DNA of 64,000 nt from Rotaria socialis (taxonomy: Eukaryota; Rotifera; Eurotatoria; Philodinida; Philodinidae): assembly GCA_905331475.1 (NCBI GenBank), contig CAJNYU010000687.1, positions 62,001-126,000 of the forward strand. The letters are read 5' to 3'. Position 1 is the first letter of the stretch, and each line of letters starts with the position of its first letter. The position numbers and the translations under genes are program-made. Under the pieces are notes generated by a model, which did not search any database, had not been told where the DNA came from, and saw only the letters and a program-made list of their open reading frames with translations. Below, in pieces: positions 37,614-50,300 of the stretch.

Positions 37614-38925
37614 CGGTCCTTCTTTTTTGTATTCTTACTCTTTGCGTCGAAACTGAATTGGCTAAATGAAATAATAACATCAAAAGAATTTGATTTCGTT
37701 TCTACTTTCGAACACTCCTACTGCATAAACATACACAACAAAAATTGAAGTAAATGCTGTTAATATTTTTTTTCCTTTTTTTACCTGTTGCCAAAACACC
37801 TTCTAAATAAACATTTCAACGCCGTTTTACACTGTGCACCAATAATACGAGCCAGACGAACAAAGAATTTCTTATTCACTATCATTGTCCGTCCTAACTC
37901 GCACCATCAAGCGCAAGTTCAATAATGAATATGCATTTATATTGGGTTGTTGAAAATAACTTTTTTTTCAAAAAAACACTCTTCTTATATACTCATCAGA
38001 AGGTAAAGAAAGAAAATGAATAGCATATACAACTATACGGTTGCCTATCTTTAAGCCAGCTGTAATATTGTGATTATAAAGCAAACGAATGGTATCTTAA
38101 GCCAACAATCATCAGAAATATTTCGATTGTATATCATAGAAACTGAATAACGATGAGAACCGTTGCCATATGGAATATACTTACAGCATCAGTATTTGTG
38201 CTATCTTACCTTATCGATCGATCGAAACGAAAAGAAATCAATGATAAATATTATGTTGTTCACACTATGAGATGTGTGAGAAAGATGCAATATGTACATT
38301 ATACTGTTATCATATCGATTGTGAATTGAATTGAAATGATCGTGATTGTCTTTTTTTCGTCATTTATATACACAACTAGATATCTTGCATTTTCTTTATT
38401 TCGCTCTCTCTCTCTCTCTCTCTCTATCTGTCTTCCTCTCTCAATTTCACCTTCATCAAGACTCAAATTAGCGTTGGTTAAATTCTTTTTAACCACTCGT
38501 TTCATACAATGTTTGTTCAAAGATCGACCTCGTCATACCAAGCCTTCAGTCAACAAATAAAGAGCAAGAGAAAAAAGAGAAAGAAAAGGCTTAAGAGAGT
38601 CACCTGTTTGCCTCACACTCGAGAGATGAAAGACGACTTACCAAATAAATTAGTTGTATATGATCGTTGCACGTAATAGAGTCTCATCGGATATAACACA
38701 CACACACACTTATACTCGCATGCATCTTTCTCATCAAATAGGTGAAAAAAAAACAGATACTTAAGCAAACATATAGATATATCAATGAGCTAGGTGACTG
38801 TAGTATTATCATGATTGAGATTTTAAGAATATAAGAATCAATTATTACAATTGTAAGAAAGAAAGACTATATTTTTCTTCACTTAAGAAGAAGCAAAAAA
38901 CGACAAATTTACAATCTTCTTTTTT
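37614..38925. other. Intergenic with TC and AC microsatellites
   Basis: (TC)n at about 38402-38424 and (AC)n at about 38696-38709. No gene recognised. Confidence 0.55.
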
Positions 38926-40551
38926 TTAATGAATGCTTGTGGGTAAAAGAACACGATGCATATAATAAGAACCATAGGTTTGTCTAACATTTGGATTGCG
39001 TTTTGTTGTTGCATAAAGATTAGTAGTAGGATTCGTTGTTATTCCTACTCCATTAGAGTGGCTATCGAGCATAACAACAGGTGACGGAGCTGTACGTCTC
39101 GAGCTTAAAACATGTGCTGAACGTGAACGAGCATAAGTAGTTTGGGGAGGTTTCTGTGTTGTTGTATTCATAAATGTTGAATCCATATTTGGATGAGCAA
39201 AAGTATATTTAATTGCTGATGAATTTAATGATGCTGTTGAAAGTGTTCGATTTGACGGTAAAACAAAACGAGAATGAACAGCTGCTGCTGCAGCTGTTGA
39301 ACCAAAACGAGATGGTGTTGCTGGTGGCTTTGTTGCATTTGTTGTTGTTGTTGTTGTTGTTGTTGCTGCTGTCGATGATTGATTCGTATTGTTAGTTGCT
39401 ATTAAAGTAGTCATTGTTGATGGGCCATTGTTTAAATTCATAGTTGCGTTTGTTGGTTGTGAACATTGAAAAGCAATTGTTGTTGGTCGTAAAACAGTTC
39501 TTGTGGATGCATTTGAATTATTTGGTAGAAGATTTGCGGCTGTTGCACGAAGTGGTGTAATCGAAACATTATCATTGGCACGTGTCGGTGAATGATTTGT
39601 GGATACTGGTAAAGTCGCTGAACGAGCACGTGCTGCTCGTGGATATCCTGTTGTAGAATGTTCATTTGAAGAATGATTTGATTGAATTAAATTTGTAGAT
39701 AACATTGAAGTATAAGTTGCTGCCGAATCAGACATTGGTGCATAAGAAAATGGAATACTACGATAATGGTCTGTGTCAGGTATCATTGCTGAGCGATATG
39801 AATGTTTTCTCTCTTCTCCATATTCAACACTATGTGGTGAAGAAAGTGCTGATCCTGATGATGTGTGAGAATACGGAAGATATACACTATTATATATTGA
39901 TTGATTACTAGATTTAGGTGTTGTATCTCTACTTGTTCTTTCATCAGGTAGATGAACAATAATAACCGGTGGATTTCCAGCTGAATGATTTTCATTTGTT
40001 GTTGTTGCTTCATCTGCAGTTGATGTAGGTTTTGTTGATTTAGCTCGTACAGCCCAATCAGGTATTCGATTTGCTGTTGAATTAGCAGCAGCAGAAGTAT
40101 TTGTTGTTGTTGTCGTTGTTGCTGTTGCTACTGCTGGTGTTGCTACAGGTGATGGCGATGATGCGAATGATGATGGTGTTGAATATAAAGTACTACTTAA
40201 ACGGCTGGCATTTATCTTTTGAGCTGCAGCACTCGTTGAGTTAAATGGTAAAAGTATTTGTGATGAATAAAACGATGAAATACCAGATGAAGGTAGTGTT
40301 GCATCTGTATGTGCCCATGAACGATATGTATCACAGTTAGAATTACGCATTGCATCATGCGATGGAACTTCATGTACAATAGGGACATCATTAAATGAAA
40401 CACTTTTACGATGGGATGGGTCACGCGGTCGTTTAGCCGATAAAGATCGATAAGGACCTATGCGAGGTGGTAGAGAATTAGCAATTAATTCTTCAGATGT
40501 GCTGGTATGTGCTTCGCTCTGCCAATTCGTGGTTAATTGTTCTTTGGTCAT
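38926..40551 (-). CDS. Ser/Thr-rich disordered protein with PP1-docking-like motif
   Basis: A single 541-codon exon. Almost the whole protein is low-complexity Ser, Thr, Asn and Ala, with Thr runs encoded by ACA/ACT triplet expansions near residues 385-400 and Ala-Thr runs near 135-155. The one ordered-looking part is near the N-terminus: PRIGPYRSLSAKRPRDPSHR then KSVSFNDVPIVHEVPSHDA. KSVSF fits the RVxF consensus for docking to protein phosphatase 1, and the following NDVPIVHEV looks conserved in style. There is no catalytic domain. The length of an uninterrupted frame in AT-rich DNA and the codon bias argue for a real gene; function is unknown. Confidence 0.65.
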   Translation of the reverse strand: MTKEQLTTNWQSEAHTSTSEELIANSLPPRIGPYRSLSAKRPRDPSHRKSVSFNDVPIVHEVPSHDAMRNSNCDTYRSWAHTDATLPSSGISSFYSSQILLPFNSTSAAAQKINASRLSSTLYSTPSSFASSPSPVATPAVATATTTTTTNTSAAANSTANRIPDWAVRAKSTKPTSTADEATTTNENHSAGNPPVIIVHLPDERTSRDTTPKSSNQSIYNSVYLPYSHTSSGSALSSPHSVEYGEERKHSYRSAMIPDTDHYRSIPFSYAPMSDSAATYTSMLSTNLIQSNHSSNEHSTTGYPRAARARSATLPVSTNHSPTRANDNVSITPLRATAANLLPNNSNASTRTVLRPTTIAFQCSQPTNATMNLNNGPSTMTTLIATNNTNQSSTAATTTTTTTTNATKPPATPSRFGSTAAAAAVHSRFVLPSNRTLSTASLNSSAIKYTFAHPNMDSTFMNTTTQKPPQTTYARSRSAHVLSSRRTAPSPVVMLDSHSNGVGITTNPTTNLYATTKRNPNVRQTYGSYYMHRVLLPTSIH

Positions 40552-43500
40552 GACGAAATTACATTCTCTATCTTAATGAAAATATGTAATTTTTGGCATA
40601 TAGTACAATTTCGACAAAAAAATAGCTATTAGATATATGTACTTCTAGAAATAAATTGTATAACGACGTTAAATTTTCTTCTTCTTTTTTTCTTTCTTGT
40701 TGTTAGAAGAGAAATGGCATCATCTTTTCATTTACGCCTGGCCATTCTCCATTTACTGTATATATGTTTGTCTAAACGAAAACATGAAACGACAACTTTC
40801 ATATGTTACAAAAAAAAACGAGGCAATCGCAAAATGAAAAAAAAATGAGAAGTGACAGTTATAGTAACAAATCGATCTCTTTTTTTACTCTATTCTTCTC
40901 TTTTTTCTCTCCCATTTTTCTGGTGGTGCTCGAAGGTGTAAAAAGAAGCGAACAAAACATTTTCGTACCTTTACAGTTTAATCATTGTCTATCTTTTTCT
41001 AAACTTATTTTAAGAAAAAAAATCATTTCTTAATCTGTCTGTATTTGTTTTTTTATGATAAACTATACATATGCGGCGATCAAGTCCCACATAAGAACAC
41101 ATACACATATCGATGTTTAAAGAATAATAAAGAAAACTGTGCATGATTGAAGTTTACTTTGAACGTGCAGCATCAAGCAAACAAGACTCTTTCTTTTATT
41201 TTGACATCGTTCTGATTTCTCATTCTTCTACTTCGATACTCGTCTCAATTTTTTTCAACGGACGATGCCAGTAGCAAACGTCACTTAAACACTATGAGAT
41301 GATGATGGTGGTAATGAAGAATAAGAAAGAATTGTGTGAGTTTGCATTCGCTGTTGCTATTACTGTTATTCTTTTTAGAAAAAGAAATTTGAATAAAACA
41401 TACACACATATAAAAAAAAAAAAAGAAGAAGGAGCAAACGACAATGGTGACTACTGCATACAATATATAAGTGTGAAAACATTGATTAAATATTAGCAGA
41501 GAAAAAAAGCGAGTCAAAAAAGCTAACACCAACGATGACTTATTCTTGTTTTGTTTCTTTATTAGTAAAAGAAAACTTCGATTCAATGTCACCATTCGCT
41601 AAAAGCAAAGACAGTTTGCAAGAGTAGAAGAATAATCAGTTATGCATATAAAAAGAAAATAAATAAATCAACGAAGAATATTGTCTGTCGAACTTGAACA
41701 AGTACAGAATCTCCTCTGAATAAACGTATAAATGAAGAATCATTTTCATCGATACATTTGTTTTCCAATAAATTTATAGCGGCACCGATGTTAGTTTTCT
41801 TTCGATGTAAATCTTTATCATTACAAGTTAAAATATTTTTGTTCCAAACGGAATCACAATTTGTTAAAATTTCTTTTTGTTCTGATATTATCTTCTGTGG
41901 AATTTATTCTGCTTTTTGCTTTTTTGGTTAAGACTCATTTGATCATATTGAGGTACCTTATTTTCGTACTTTAATTTATTTTAATAACAAACGAAAATGA
42001 GTAAAATGCAAGAGAAACCTGTTAATTTGCAATTTGCAGCTAAGTTTACTATGGAATGTTTAATAAACATTAAAGTTGATTGCTGCACTTGAGGAAGCCA
42101 AGTGAAATCGTCAACAATTCAGAACCTGATATATATATCACAGCAGCGAAGAAGAAGAAAAATAGCTTCTCAAACGGAAACTTTTCAGACAAAAATAAAT
42201 GTACTTTTGATAAGCAAACTTTTTCAAAATATGACATTTTATGATTTCTTCTCTATTGAATGCTTCTACACGATCTTTATTTTTATATTAAACTAATTCA
42301 TAAGATTCAATTGAAAACTATATCAGCAAAAAAAATCTTTTTTTTTCCTCCTTATGGATTCTTCATAATTTTGATTCTAAAATGGTTGAGAACGGAAGTG
42401 CGCTAGATGGTCTTCGTAAATATAGATATCTTTTTTTTAACGAACTCATTCTACTGACTAATTTGATTCATGTATTTCTTGAACTTCATACTGTAATCAT
42501 GTAACAAACATGCTGATTAGCAAACAGAATTAACAATAAAAGTCTACATTTTCTCATTTACACATCAAATATGAAGTCGAAAATATTTGAGTCAGCTATG
42601 GTGAATCTATAAAAATTTTATTTATTTGATGATTCTTCTAATGAATGTTTTGCATTAAGTAACAATAATATCAAATGAATGTTGGCAATTTGCTGATGAA
42701 AAAAATATTCCCACAAAAAACATTCTAGCCATTGATAACAATATTTTGTGGAACTCACATATATTTTCGAAGAAAATGATGAGTGTAAGCTTAAAAGCGA
42801 GATTTTTGCGGCTCGCCCCACCTCCCCATTACAGATATTAATGAGCTTAAAATTGTGCTAATTAGGAGCTTGACTAATTAGGCTGCTATTTCTTCTTTTT
42901 TTAATTGCAGACGACACGAAAAAAAGCAATGCTTGTCCATTACAAACCATCGTAACTAGTTTAGTGTACCATTACAGACCATAGAAACTGATCTCTGCCA
43001 TTGTTAAATATACGAGCTAACAATTAATATTCCATTGCAGACATAGGCAATGACCTAATTATAGGTTTTGAAAATCAAGGTAGATTTTTCAGATGGACTA
43101 TTTTGAACTAGTTTTAATAAGCCTAAGGGATATATGTGAGTTCCACATTTTAGCCCCAACGGGGCTGAGCTAACAAGCTCTTTAACTAATTGCAAAATAG
43201 CATTGAGTTACGTCAATCTCTTGGATCTCGATTAGTGTATCTTTAAGCATTGATACTATCAATTAAAGATCAAATTATTAATCAAAACAAAAAATTTTCT
43301 TCTCGACCAAAAATCATATAGACGCCATAGACTTTCGAATATTGATATTATCAAGATGGCCTTTAACGGTCTACATGTGACATTGAAACAATAATTTATA
43401 TTTGTTTTCATAAGAGGCTGTCGACCTTACATGTTTCTATCATTAAAATACGCGATTCATTTCTTTATCCACTAATACAAGTATAAATTTCAAATGAATA

Positions 43501-45032
43501 ATGCGTATGAAGTGAACTACTACCATCTATGTTCTATAAATATGGTTGGTGAATAGATGATTATGATTCATTTTTTTCTTTCTTTCTTCTCCAAAAGAGA
43601 GCTATAGATCGGAGACGATGTAAAAATTGCGAGTAGGCGTAGGTGAATAAGCGACGTTGTCGTATTTGTTTGCTAGCCATTTTTTCCTATTTCTCTTCAC
43701 GTTGTTTTGTTCCTGTTGAATACTCGTACGTTATTTTCATTTGTTTCTTCATCGTATTAAATCCTACAGGTACGTTTATTGATATTATAAAATGTTCTTA
43801 TCACTGGATAAGTAACATACACGTTCTGCATTAATTCAATCATCATTTACATAAAAGATATATTTTGATACAGTAAATCATATATAAGGACTATTGTTAC
43901 CACATAGATTTCTTGTTTGAACAAAGATTGTGTTTATGTAATCAAGTCTACATTTTTTTTCTTCGCTTCGAATGCGCCCATTTCTTTTCGTTTCTTTTTT
44001 TTTTACCGTTGTTATCGATATGTGTTCGAATCCATAGGGAAATTCAATCTCAAGCTAGCGAAGTGGAGTAGATTAATTTTTTTATCCAAGCTATGCATGA
44101 TTTATTACTCAGTTCCGCGCTATGATAATGCATACAACATGATCTATAGCAGATGAATCTAGGGTGAAATAAACCATTTCCTCTTAAGAGGCAAACAAAA
44201 ATCATTTTTTACACCTCAAATACAAGTGATAAAGATTTATTCAAGTATTGTAAAAAAAACAATTGAATAGAAAACGTGCGCATTATATTTGATTTGCATT
44301 GTTTATTAGCTTTCGATAGACTTTTCTTGCATTATTCTATATCTATTAATAAGAGATATATAATAAACTACTGGCTAAGAACGGAATCCTCTGTGATAGT
44401 TCCTTCCGATTTCAACAATCGTGTTTTTCTAATAGATATTGCATTGTATTCTAACTGAAACTAATAGAATATCCGTTCTTATTGAGATTTGACTAACGGT
44501 TGATTGAAAGTTTAACTCGTATAGAATTGAGACAGAATAGATAAGTTTACTCAAAATATAAAACTTTCAAAAGATGCAAGCTGCATAGATTGCCCATGGG
44601 AGAAGATTTATATCTTAGTCGAATTGAAAATTTTTCTATGCGCAATACTTCTGAGCTTAAAGTCAGTCCCAATAGGAACCTGCTTCCTTTCAAGTTTCTC
44701 ATTAGAATATTATACTGTATCTATAGACTGAAAATATTATTGAAATCGGAAGTGAATACGCGTCAAAGTACAATCGTAGGAGAAACCTATTAGATATTCC
44801 TCTGAATAATCTCGCAATCACTGCTGACCAATTTAGCACAAACGAGTGCCTGTTTTAATTTATTCATTTTCCTTCAAGTTTCTTTTGTAATACTCGAATG
44901 ATACGCGCATCTTCGTGCACGGTAATTAATAAATAATTATTTTTCGTATGCTTGGTCTGTTCAATCAAGCGTACAGACGAAATAAATACATATATAGAGA
45001 CATGTAGTTTGTTCTTTTTTCTTATTTTAAAG
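40552..45032. other. 4.5-kb gene desert
   Basis: No exon that I can support on either strand. It contains the MITE-like element at 42748-43146 and a lone copy of CACTGCTGACCAA at 44819-44831. The remainder is A/T-rich with homopolymer tracts. Distal regulatory sequence for its neighbours is possible but not shown. Confidence 0.5.
42748..43146. mobile_element. MITE-like element, 399 bp
   Basis: Begins GTGGAACTCACATATAT and ends with its exact reverse complement (ATATATGTGAGTTCCAC). ATTTT lies directly outside both ends (42743-42747 and 43147-43151) as a possible 5-bp target duplication, although that pentamer is common in this DNA. Inside, a degenerate motif CCATTACAGAYC recurs about every 50-60 bp (near 42826, 42937, 42970 and 43033). 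No coding capacity. Confidence 0.55.
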
Positions 45033-46729
45033 ATGATGACGATGGAACGAACCTCATTGGCTAATACAATTGAATCTCTTCTCGATCATCGTAGTGATGT
45101 TAGTGATGCGAACAGTGTTGATTCGTATGTACTATAGATTTCTACGTAATAGAATGTAGAAGTTATGAATTTATTTTTAAATAGAGCGTTTAGTATTGAA
45201 AATGGGGTTGTTACAACACCGGAGCCCATCGAACATTCAACATCATCTGCAACATTACTGAATGAATTACAAAGAGTTAAGGAAGATCTTAAAAGTAAAG
45301 ATATTGAAATACAACGAGCTCATGAAATACGTGAAAATACAGATCGAGAAATTGAAGATCTTACGGCATCTCTATTTGAAGTAATTATCGCCAAAAAAAA
45401 AGAATAGATCTTTCTAATATTAATAAATTTTCAATTAGTCTGCTCATTCCATGGTTGAACAAGCAAAATATGCTCAAGCTAATGCTGAACAAAAACTTAA
45501 AACTGCAAATCAAACAGTAACTTTAATCTCAGCATGGTTAATTTTTGAATTTTCAATCATATCTTTAGGTCGACGCTCTTGTTCTTGAAAATACTCAACT
45601 AAAGAAAAGTGTTAGTGAACTAAAAGAAATCATAAATAATTGTCGTTCATCATTAATACCAAATCGTTCGTCACCAGTAACATCCGTTCTATCATCAACG
45701 GAACAACAACCAGAATCAAGTATTCGTCGAATAGTACGAGAAAAACTTCACAAACGTTCATCATCAGATCTACAACAATCATTATCATCAATTGATATAT
45801 CAACAAAAATGGATACTAATGTTGTAAGTTTTATCTAGACTTGCAATATATATTTTTTTGTTTCTAATCTCTATCTTGTCATAATAACAATCAATAGAAT
45901 GATTCGCCTATGGTAAGAATACTTTAGTTAAGCGCCAACTAAAACCTCTTATAGCATGAATATTTTTTATGTTTACTCTCTATGATAAGAATCTTTCATT
46001 GTTCGTTTTTTGTTTGTTTAGGTTGATACTGTTTTATTAAGAGAATTTGCACGTTGGGAAGAAAAACCCTTGATAGGATGTGATTCGTCTGCATTTATGC
46101 ATCGAATTTATAGTGAAGATATTTTACCATGTTTAACATTCCCGAATGCTGATGTAAAATTTTCATCTTACGAAGTACATACATTTTATTTTTTTTCTTG
46201 TATTGCATAGCTTTCATCAAGAATTCTTACAGCCATTGAACAGAACGATGTAACTATGGAAACATGTCATATGAGAACAATAGATGAAAATATGAAGTAA
46301 AATTAATTAAATTATGAAGATTTTCATTGTGCAATTTATGTTCTCTTGCAGAATTTGCTCATTGATGGGCGATCTTTGCCAATGTAATTATCGTGTTCGA
46401 TTAGGTGAAAACGGTGAATGGTATCCCATATCACGTTTATCAAGAAATCGAGTAAATAATTGTTTTCTGTTTCTCTTTTCTTTAATATATCTTCCATGAT
46501 TATTTTGTTTTTAATTAAAAGATTGCTTCTGTTTGTGATTTTTTTACTTTCATTCGTCATGTTCAATCGGGACTTGTCAAAAGTGATAGTAAGAAACCAA
46601 AAAAAAAAAAATAATAATATTACATTTGATTAATTCTTTTTTTGCTATTTATTATTAACAGCACGAAATCGTTATAACAAAATCATTGAGCTTCGAAAAC
46701 AAATGGCTTTTGCACGTCTTGGTTTATGA
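45033..46729 (+). CDS. rab3ip: Rabin8/RAB3IP homologue, Sec2-type Rab GEF
   Basis: Ten exons (45033-45124, 45185-45380, 45439-45516, 45569-45823, 45898-45912, 46022-46153, 46211-46296, 46352-46451, 46522-46588, 46662-46729) give 362 residues. The Sec2 coiled coil runs from about 45 to 130: LLNELQRVKEDLKSK, then EIEDLTASLFE, the signature shared with vertebrate RAB3IP/RAB3IL1 (LTASLFEEAH). A Ser-rich linker follows. The C-terminal half is the conserved family domain: WEEKPLIGCDSSAFMHRIY, EDILPCLTFPN, CNYRVRLGE, RIASVCDFFTFIRHVQSGLV and LRKQMAFARLG. Such proteins activate Rab8 during exocytosis and cilium assembly. Exon 5 is a 15-base microexon encoding NDSPM. Confidence 0.9.
45898..45912 (+). 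other. 15-nt microexon of rab3ip
   Basis: AATGATTCGCCTATG (Asn-Asp-Ser-Pro-Met) is bounded by TCAATAG and GTAAGA and keeps phase 0 on both sides, in the linker before the C-terminal domain. Skipping it also preserves the frame, so it may be alternatively spliced. Confidence 0.5.
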
Positions 46730-47312
46730 ATATAAAATGCCTATTTATTATTTTGTGCCACCAGGGTGACCTCGTGCATTTATTCAGTTTTTGAAAGGGT
46801 ATTATCTTGCTCGCATTCCATTTATGTTATAGTCTATATATTTTCATAAAACGATCAAGTTTCCTTTTTCTCCCTTCATTTAATACAAAAAAAAAACAAA
46901 GAGAGAAGAAAAAAGACAATTTTTCTATCTTCCAGCATCTTGTTTCCTTGCTGCGATCTGTATATTGTGCTTCTATTTGTTTGTCCTCTCTGTATACATG
47001 TTTGAAAACGCAACAAAAAAAAAAGAATTAATTAACAAGAAAAAATTGCAACAGAATAATCAATTTATTCGAACAAATTAATTACAGTTTAAAAAAAAAA
47101 GAAAAATCAAAGAAATTTACAATTGAAATTAATAGTCGCACGAATTTAAAGTGAAAGACTGATCATGAAAAAGAAAATGACATAATTAAATGCAGAATAT
47201 TCAAGGTGGCTGAAAAAGGCAATGAACTAAGAATTTTATTTTTGCTATTAAAAAAAGTCAGAATCATTTACTAGTCAACAGAATATACCGACTAGTAGGG
47301 CATGTTAGCTAA
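46730..47312. other. Convergent 3' gap rab3ip / vps8
   Basis: 3' flanks of two convergent genes. A-rich and T-rich tracts only. Confidence 0.5.
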
Positions 47313-50300
47313 TTACTCAGATGATGAAAGATAATCTCGCCATCTATCCGATAATTGTAAGGATGTTGATGATGAAAATGGTTTACTAATAGACGTTTGA
47401 ATCCTCTCATCATTATCATCTATATTTAAATGATGAGCATTTAAGCGTTTTCTTTCAAGCATAGCCGTGACAACTTGTTGTTGAATATTATTTAGAGTAA
47501 TTTGTTTTTCATTTTGATCCGAATGCATTGATGTTAATCGTCTTACTTCTGGGCGTATAATCGGTGCTGCTCTTGTAGTTGCTGCTGCTGTGGTGGTGGT
47601 GGTGGTGGTTGTTGTTGTTGATTGTCTCGTTGTAGTACATTGTGGACAAAAATTATTATTTGATTGTTCTGTTTGAATTTCCATTAAACAGCTCAGATGA
47701 AAAACATGTCGACATGCAAATATGATAAATTTATTCTTTTGTTCCTGTTTTTTATCAATGTCTTGTTGTTGTTGTTGATTGAGTATTTTTTGACAATATG
47801 TGCATTGATTTAAACGTATGGGTACACTACGATTCATAATTGTACACATTTGGTGAATATCATCATTTAAATCGCGTTGTAATAAACGTCGTGTTGTTTC
47901 AAGTAGGCGTAATTCAAACGAACAATTTTCCAACATCGATTGAATTAACTGACGAACTTCGAATGTACTACGAATATTTGTATCCGAGCGTTTGCGAGTA
48001 CCTTTTGTTATATCAACAACATCTGTGCCCATAATTAGTTCAAGTATCGATGGTAATGTAACATAACCAATCATACTATTTAATATTTCACCGTAGATAC
48101 GACGAAATGCACCTGATTGTTCACCATCAAATGAATGTGATGATAGTTCTAAAATTTTCTGAAGAAATTTTAACCATAAATCTTCGCGTTCTTTTTTATC
48201 TTTCAATTTAATAGTTGTACGTTGACAAAAATGTACACAATCTAATGCCATTTGATATAACTGATCGATTGTTGTCCATTCATGCATGGATTCCAATAGA
48301 AGATCAAACGTTTCGGCATATTGACCAAGTCGTTCCAGTAAATAAGCAATGGATGGTATTAATAAAGGAGATTGATATTTTCTTATTATACCAAGAACGT
48401 CTTGTTCACGATAATTTTCAGATTTACTTTTTAGAAATAACAACAATTGTGATGGATCATTTTGTGCAAGTAAATCAATATAATGTAAATAATGTGATGG
48501 GTCGATATGAATAACTGCTGGCGGAGATGACGAAGAGGAAGACGAAGATTTTGTATCGTCAGTATAAGCAAAGCAACTCTAAAAATATAAATTTTTCTTT
48601 TCAATGATTTCGCAACAATTGTATAGAGGGAGGGAATTTCAATGAATTTCTTATGATGACTTGAAACATAATATTACTCAAATACTTCTTGATGTATTCT
48701 TATGGCATAGAAGCAACTCGAATTCAATTTTTGCACTCGAAATAACTTCCATTAATTTTGAAAAGCTTTGTTTTGTTACTACTACTGTTGATCTTGACAA
48801 GTTTATACTTGAAAAAAACGTATGTCATAATGTCTTTTTAAAACATTTCCTATTTGGTGCATTGAAAAATAGTTTATGTAAAGGTTTAAAATTTGCTTAC
48901 TTTTAAAATTCCATATTCTGCTTTTTCGTTCTTTCCAATCAATTTCAATACTTTTCCTAAATCCATTTGAAAAAATATACAAAATAATTTAAAAGCTTTA
49001 AATGAATCTGTTTCAATTATGGTAAGAAAATTATCCATTATTTTGCTATGAACTTTACTCCGTTCGCGTTCATCCAGTGCTGGCCATAATGTTCTTATAT
49101 AGCGAAACAATTCCAATCTTCGATGTCCATCATTTAAATAACATTCCAGGATTAGATCATACTCATTTTTTTCAGCATAAATTATTTCGCAAACACGCCA
49201 AAATTGTGCTTGTCTTGCAAGCGTAAGTAAACGAATAAGATCAAATTCTTGCAAACCAGCTGCTTGAATAACATCAATTAGTGCTTGTTCACGTTCATCT
49301 TTACTATCAATACTATCATTCATAGATGTTACAACCGATTTGCATAGATACTCAAGAACCTAGAAAAATAAAATAGGCCTTAACTAAACGAGCCCATGAT
49401 TGTTATACGATTTGCTATCGTATTTTATTAACGTCGGTTACTACGCATTCATCAATCTCATTTCTGACTGTTTGAGCGGATATTCAGATTTCTACTTCGA
49501 TACTTTCAAGTTCCATCTCGATTTAAGTTTCACGAAGAAATAGACATCAATACGCGCTTTAAATTTATTTAAATTATTTTTTTGAGTTCATATTTTTATT
49601 CCCTGTGATTAGCTGGAATGCGAGCGTTATTGTTATTTGAAAGTGATATGTAACCTTTCGAAAAAGAATTCTATGGGCTGTTGTCGAAAAGAAAATAAGA
49701 AATCAACGAACAATGATAATGGTACGAAAAAAACCAAGAAAAACAAAGCAAAAAAACAGAGAACTTCAGTAAATAATAAAATGAACAAAAATAAAAACCG
49801 ATATATTTACTTGTATGTTATAGAAAGACAAGAAAAAAGTAACAATAAAAACAATCGATGAACAATCTGATTCAAAATTTCAAGCAACCACTGATCAAAT
49901 TCAATTGTTCTCTAAAGTTGACAAATCTCTTCAACAGCAACAACAACCATCAATTCAAATTCCTGTTGATGAAAATACTTTAGAACCTCGAACAACATCA
50001 CCACCGTCTATTACATCTTCACGCCTTGAAATTGATCACCACGTCATCGATAATATTTCTTCTTCAGATAATATTCATTCTATAAAAACATTCAATGATC
50101 TACAAGCATTCGTTGAACAAAACAAAAAGCCTATTTCAATTGTTTTTTTCTATGCTCCTTATTGTCCGTATTCAAAACGTGCAATGTATGGTCTTCGTCA
50201 ATGGGCACGCGCAAATAAAAATCGCGTTTTTTTATATGAAGCCGACGTTGAACAAGCGTTACAGCTAGCAGAATATTATCATATTCGGACCGTACCGACT

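Noticed and set aside
38402-38424. TC-rich tract as a possible regulatory GAGA site
   Set aside because: Simple (TC)n microsatellite; similar tracts occur at 32.6 and 34.4 kb without a common gene context.
41281-41595. 104-codon minus-strand open frame in the gene desert
   Set aside because: Phe/Ser-rich translation of purine tracts; no start context or family.
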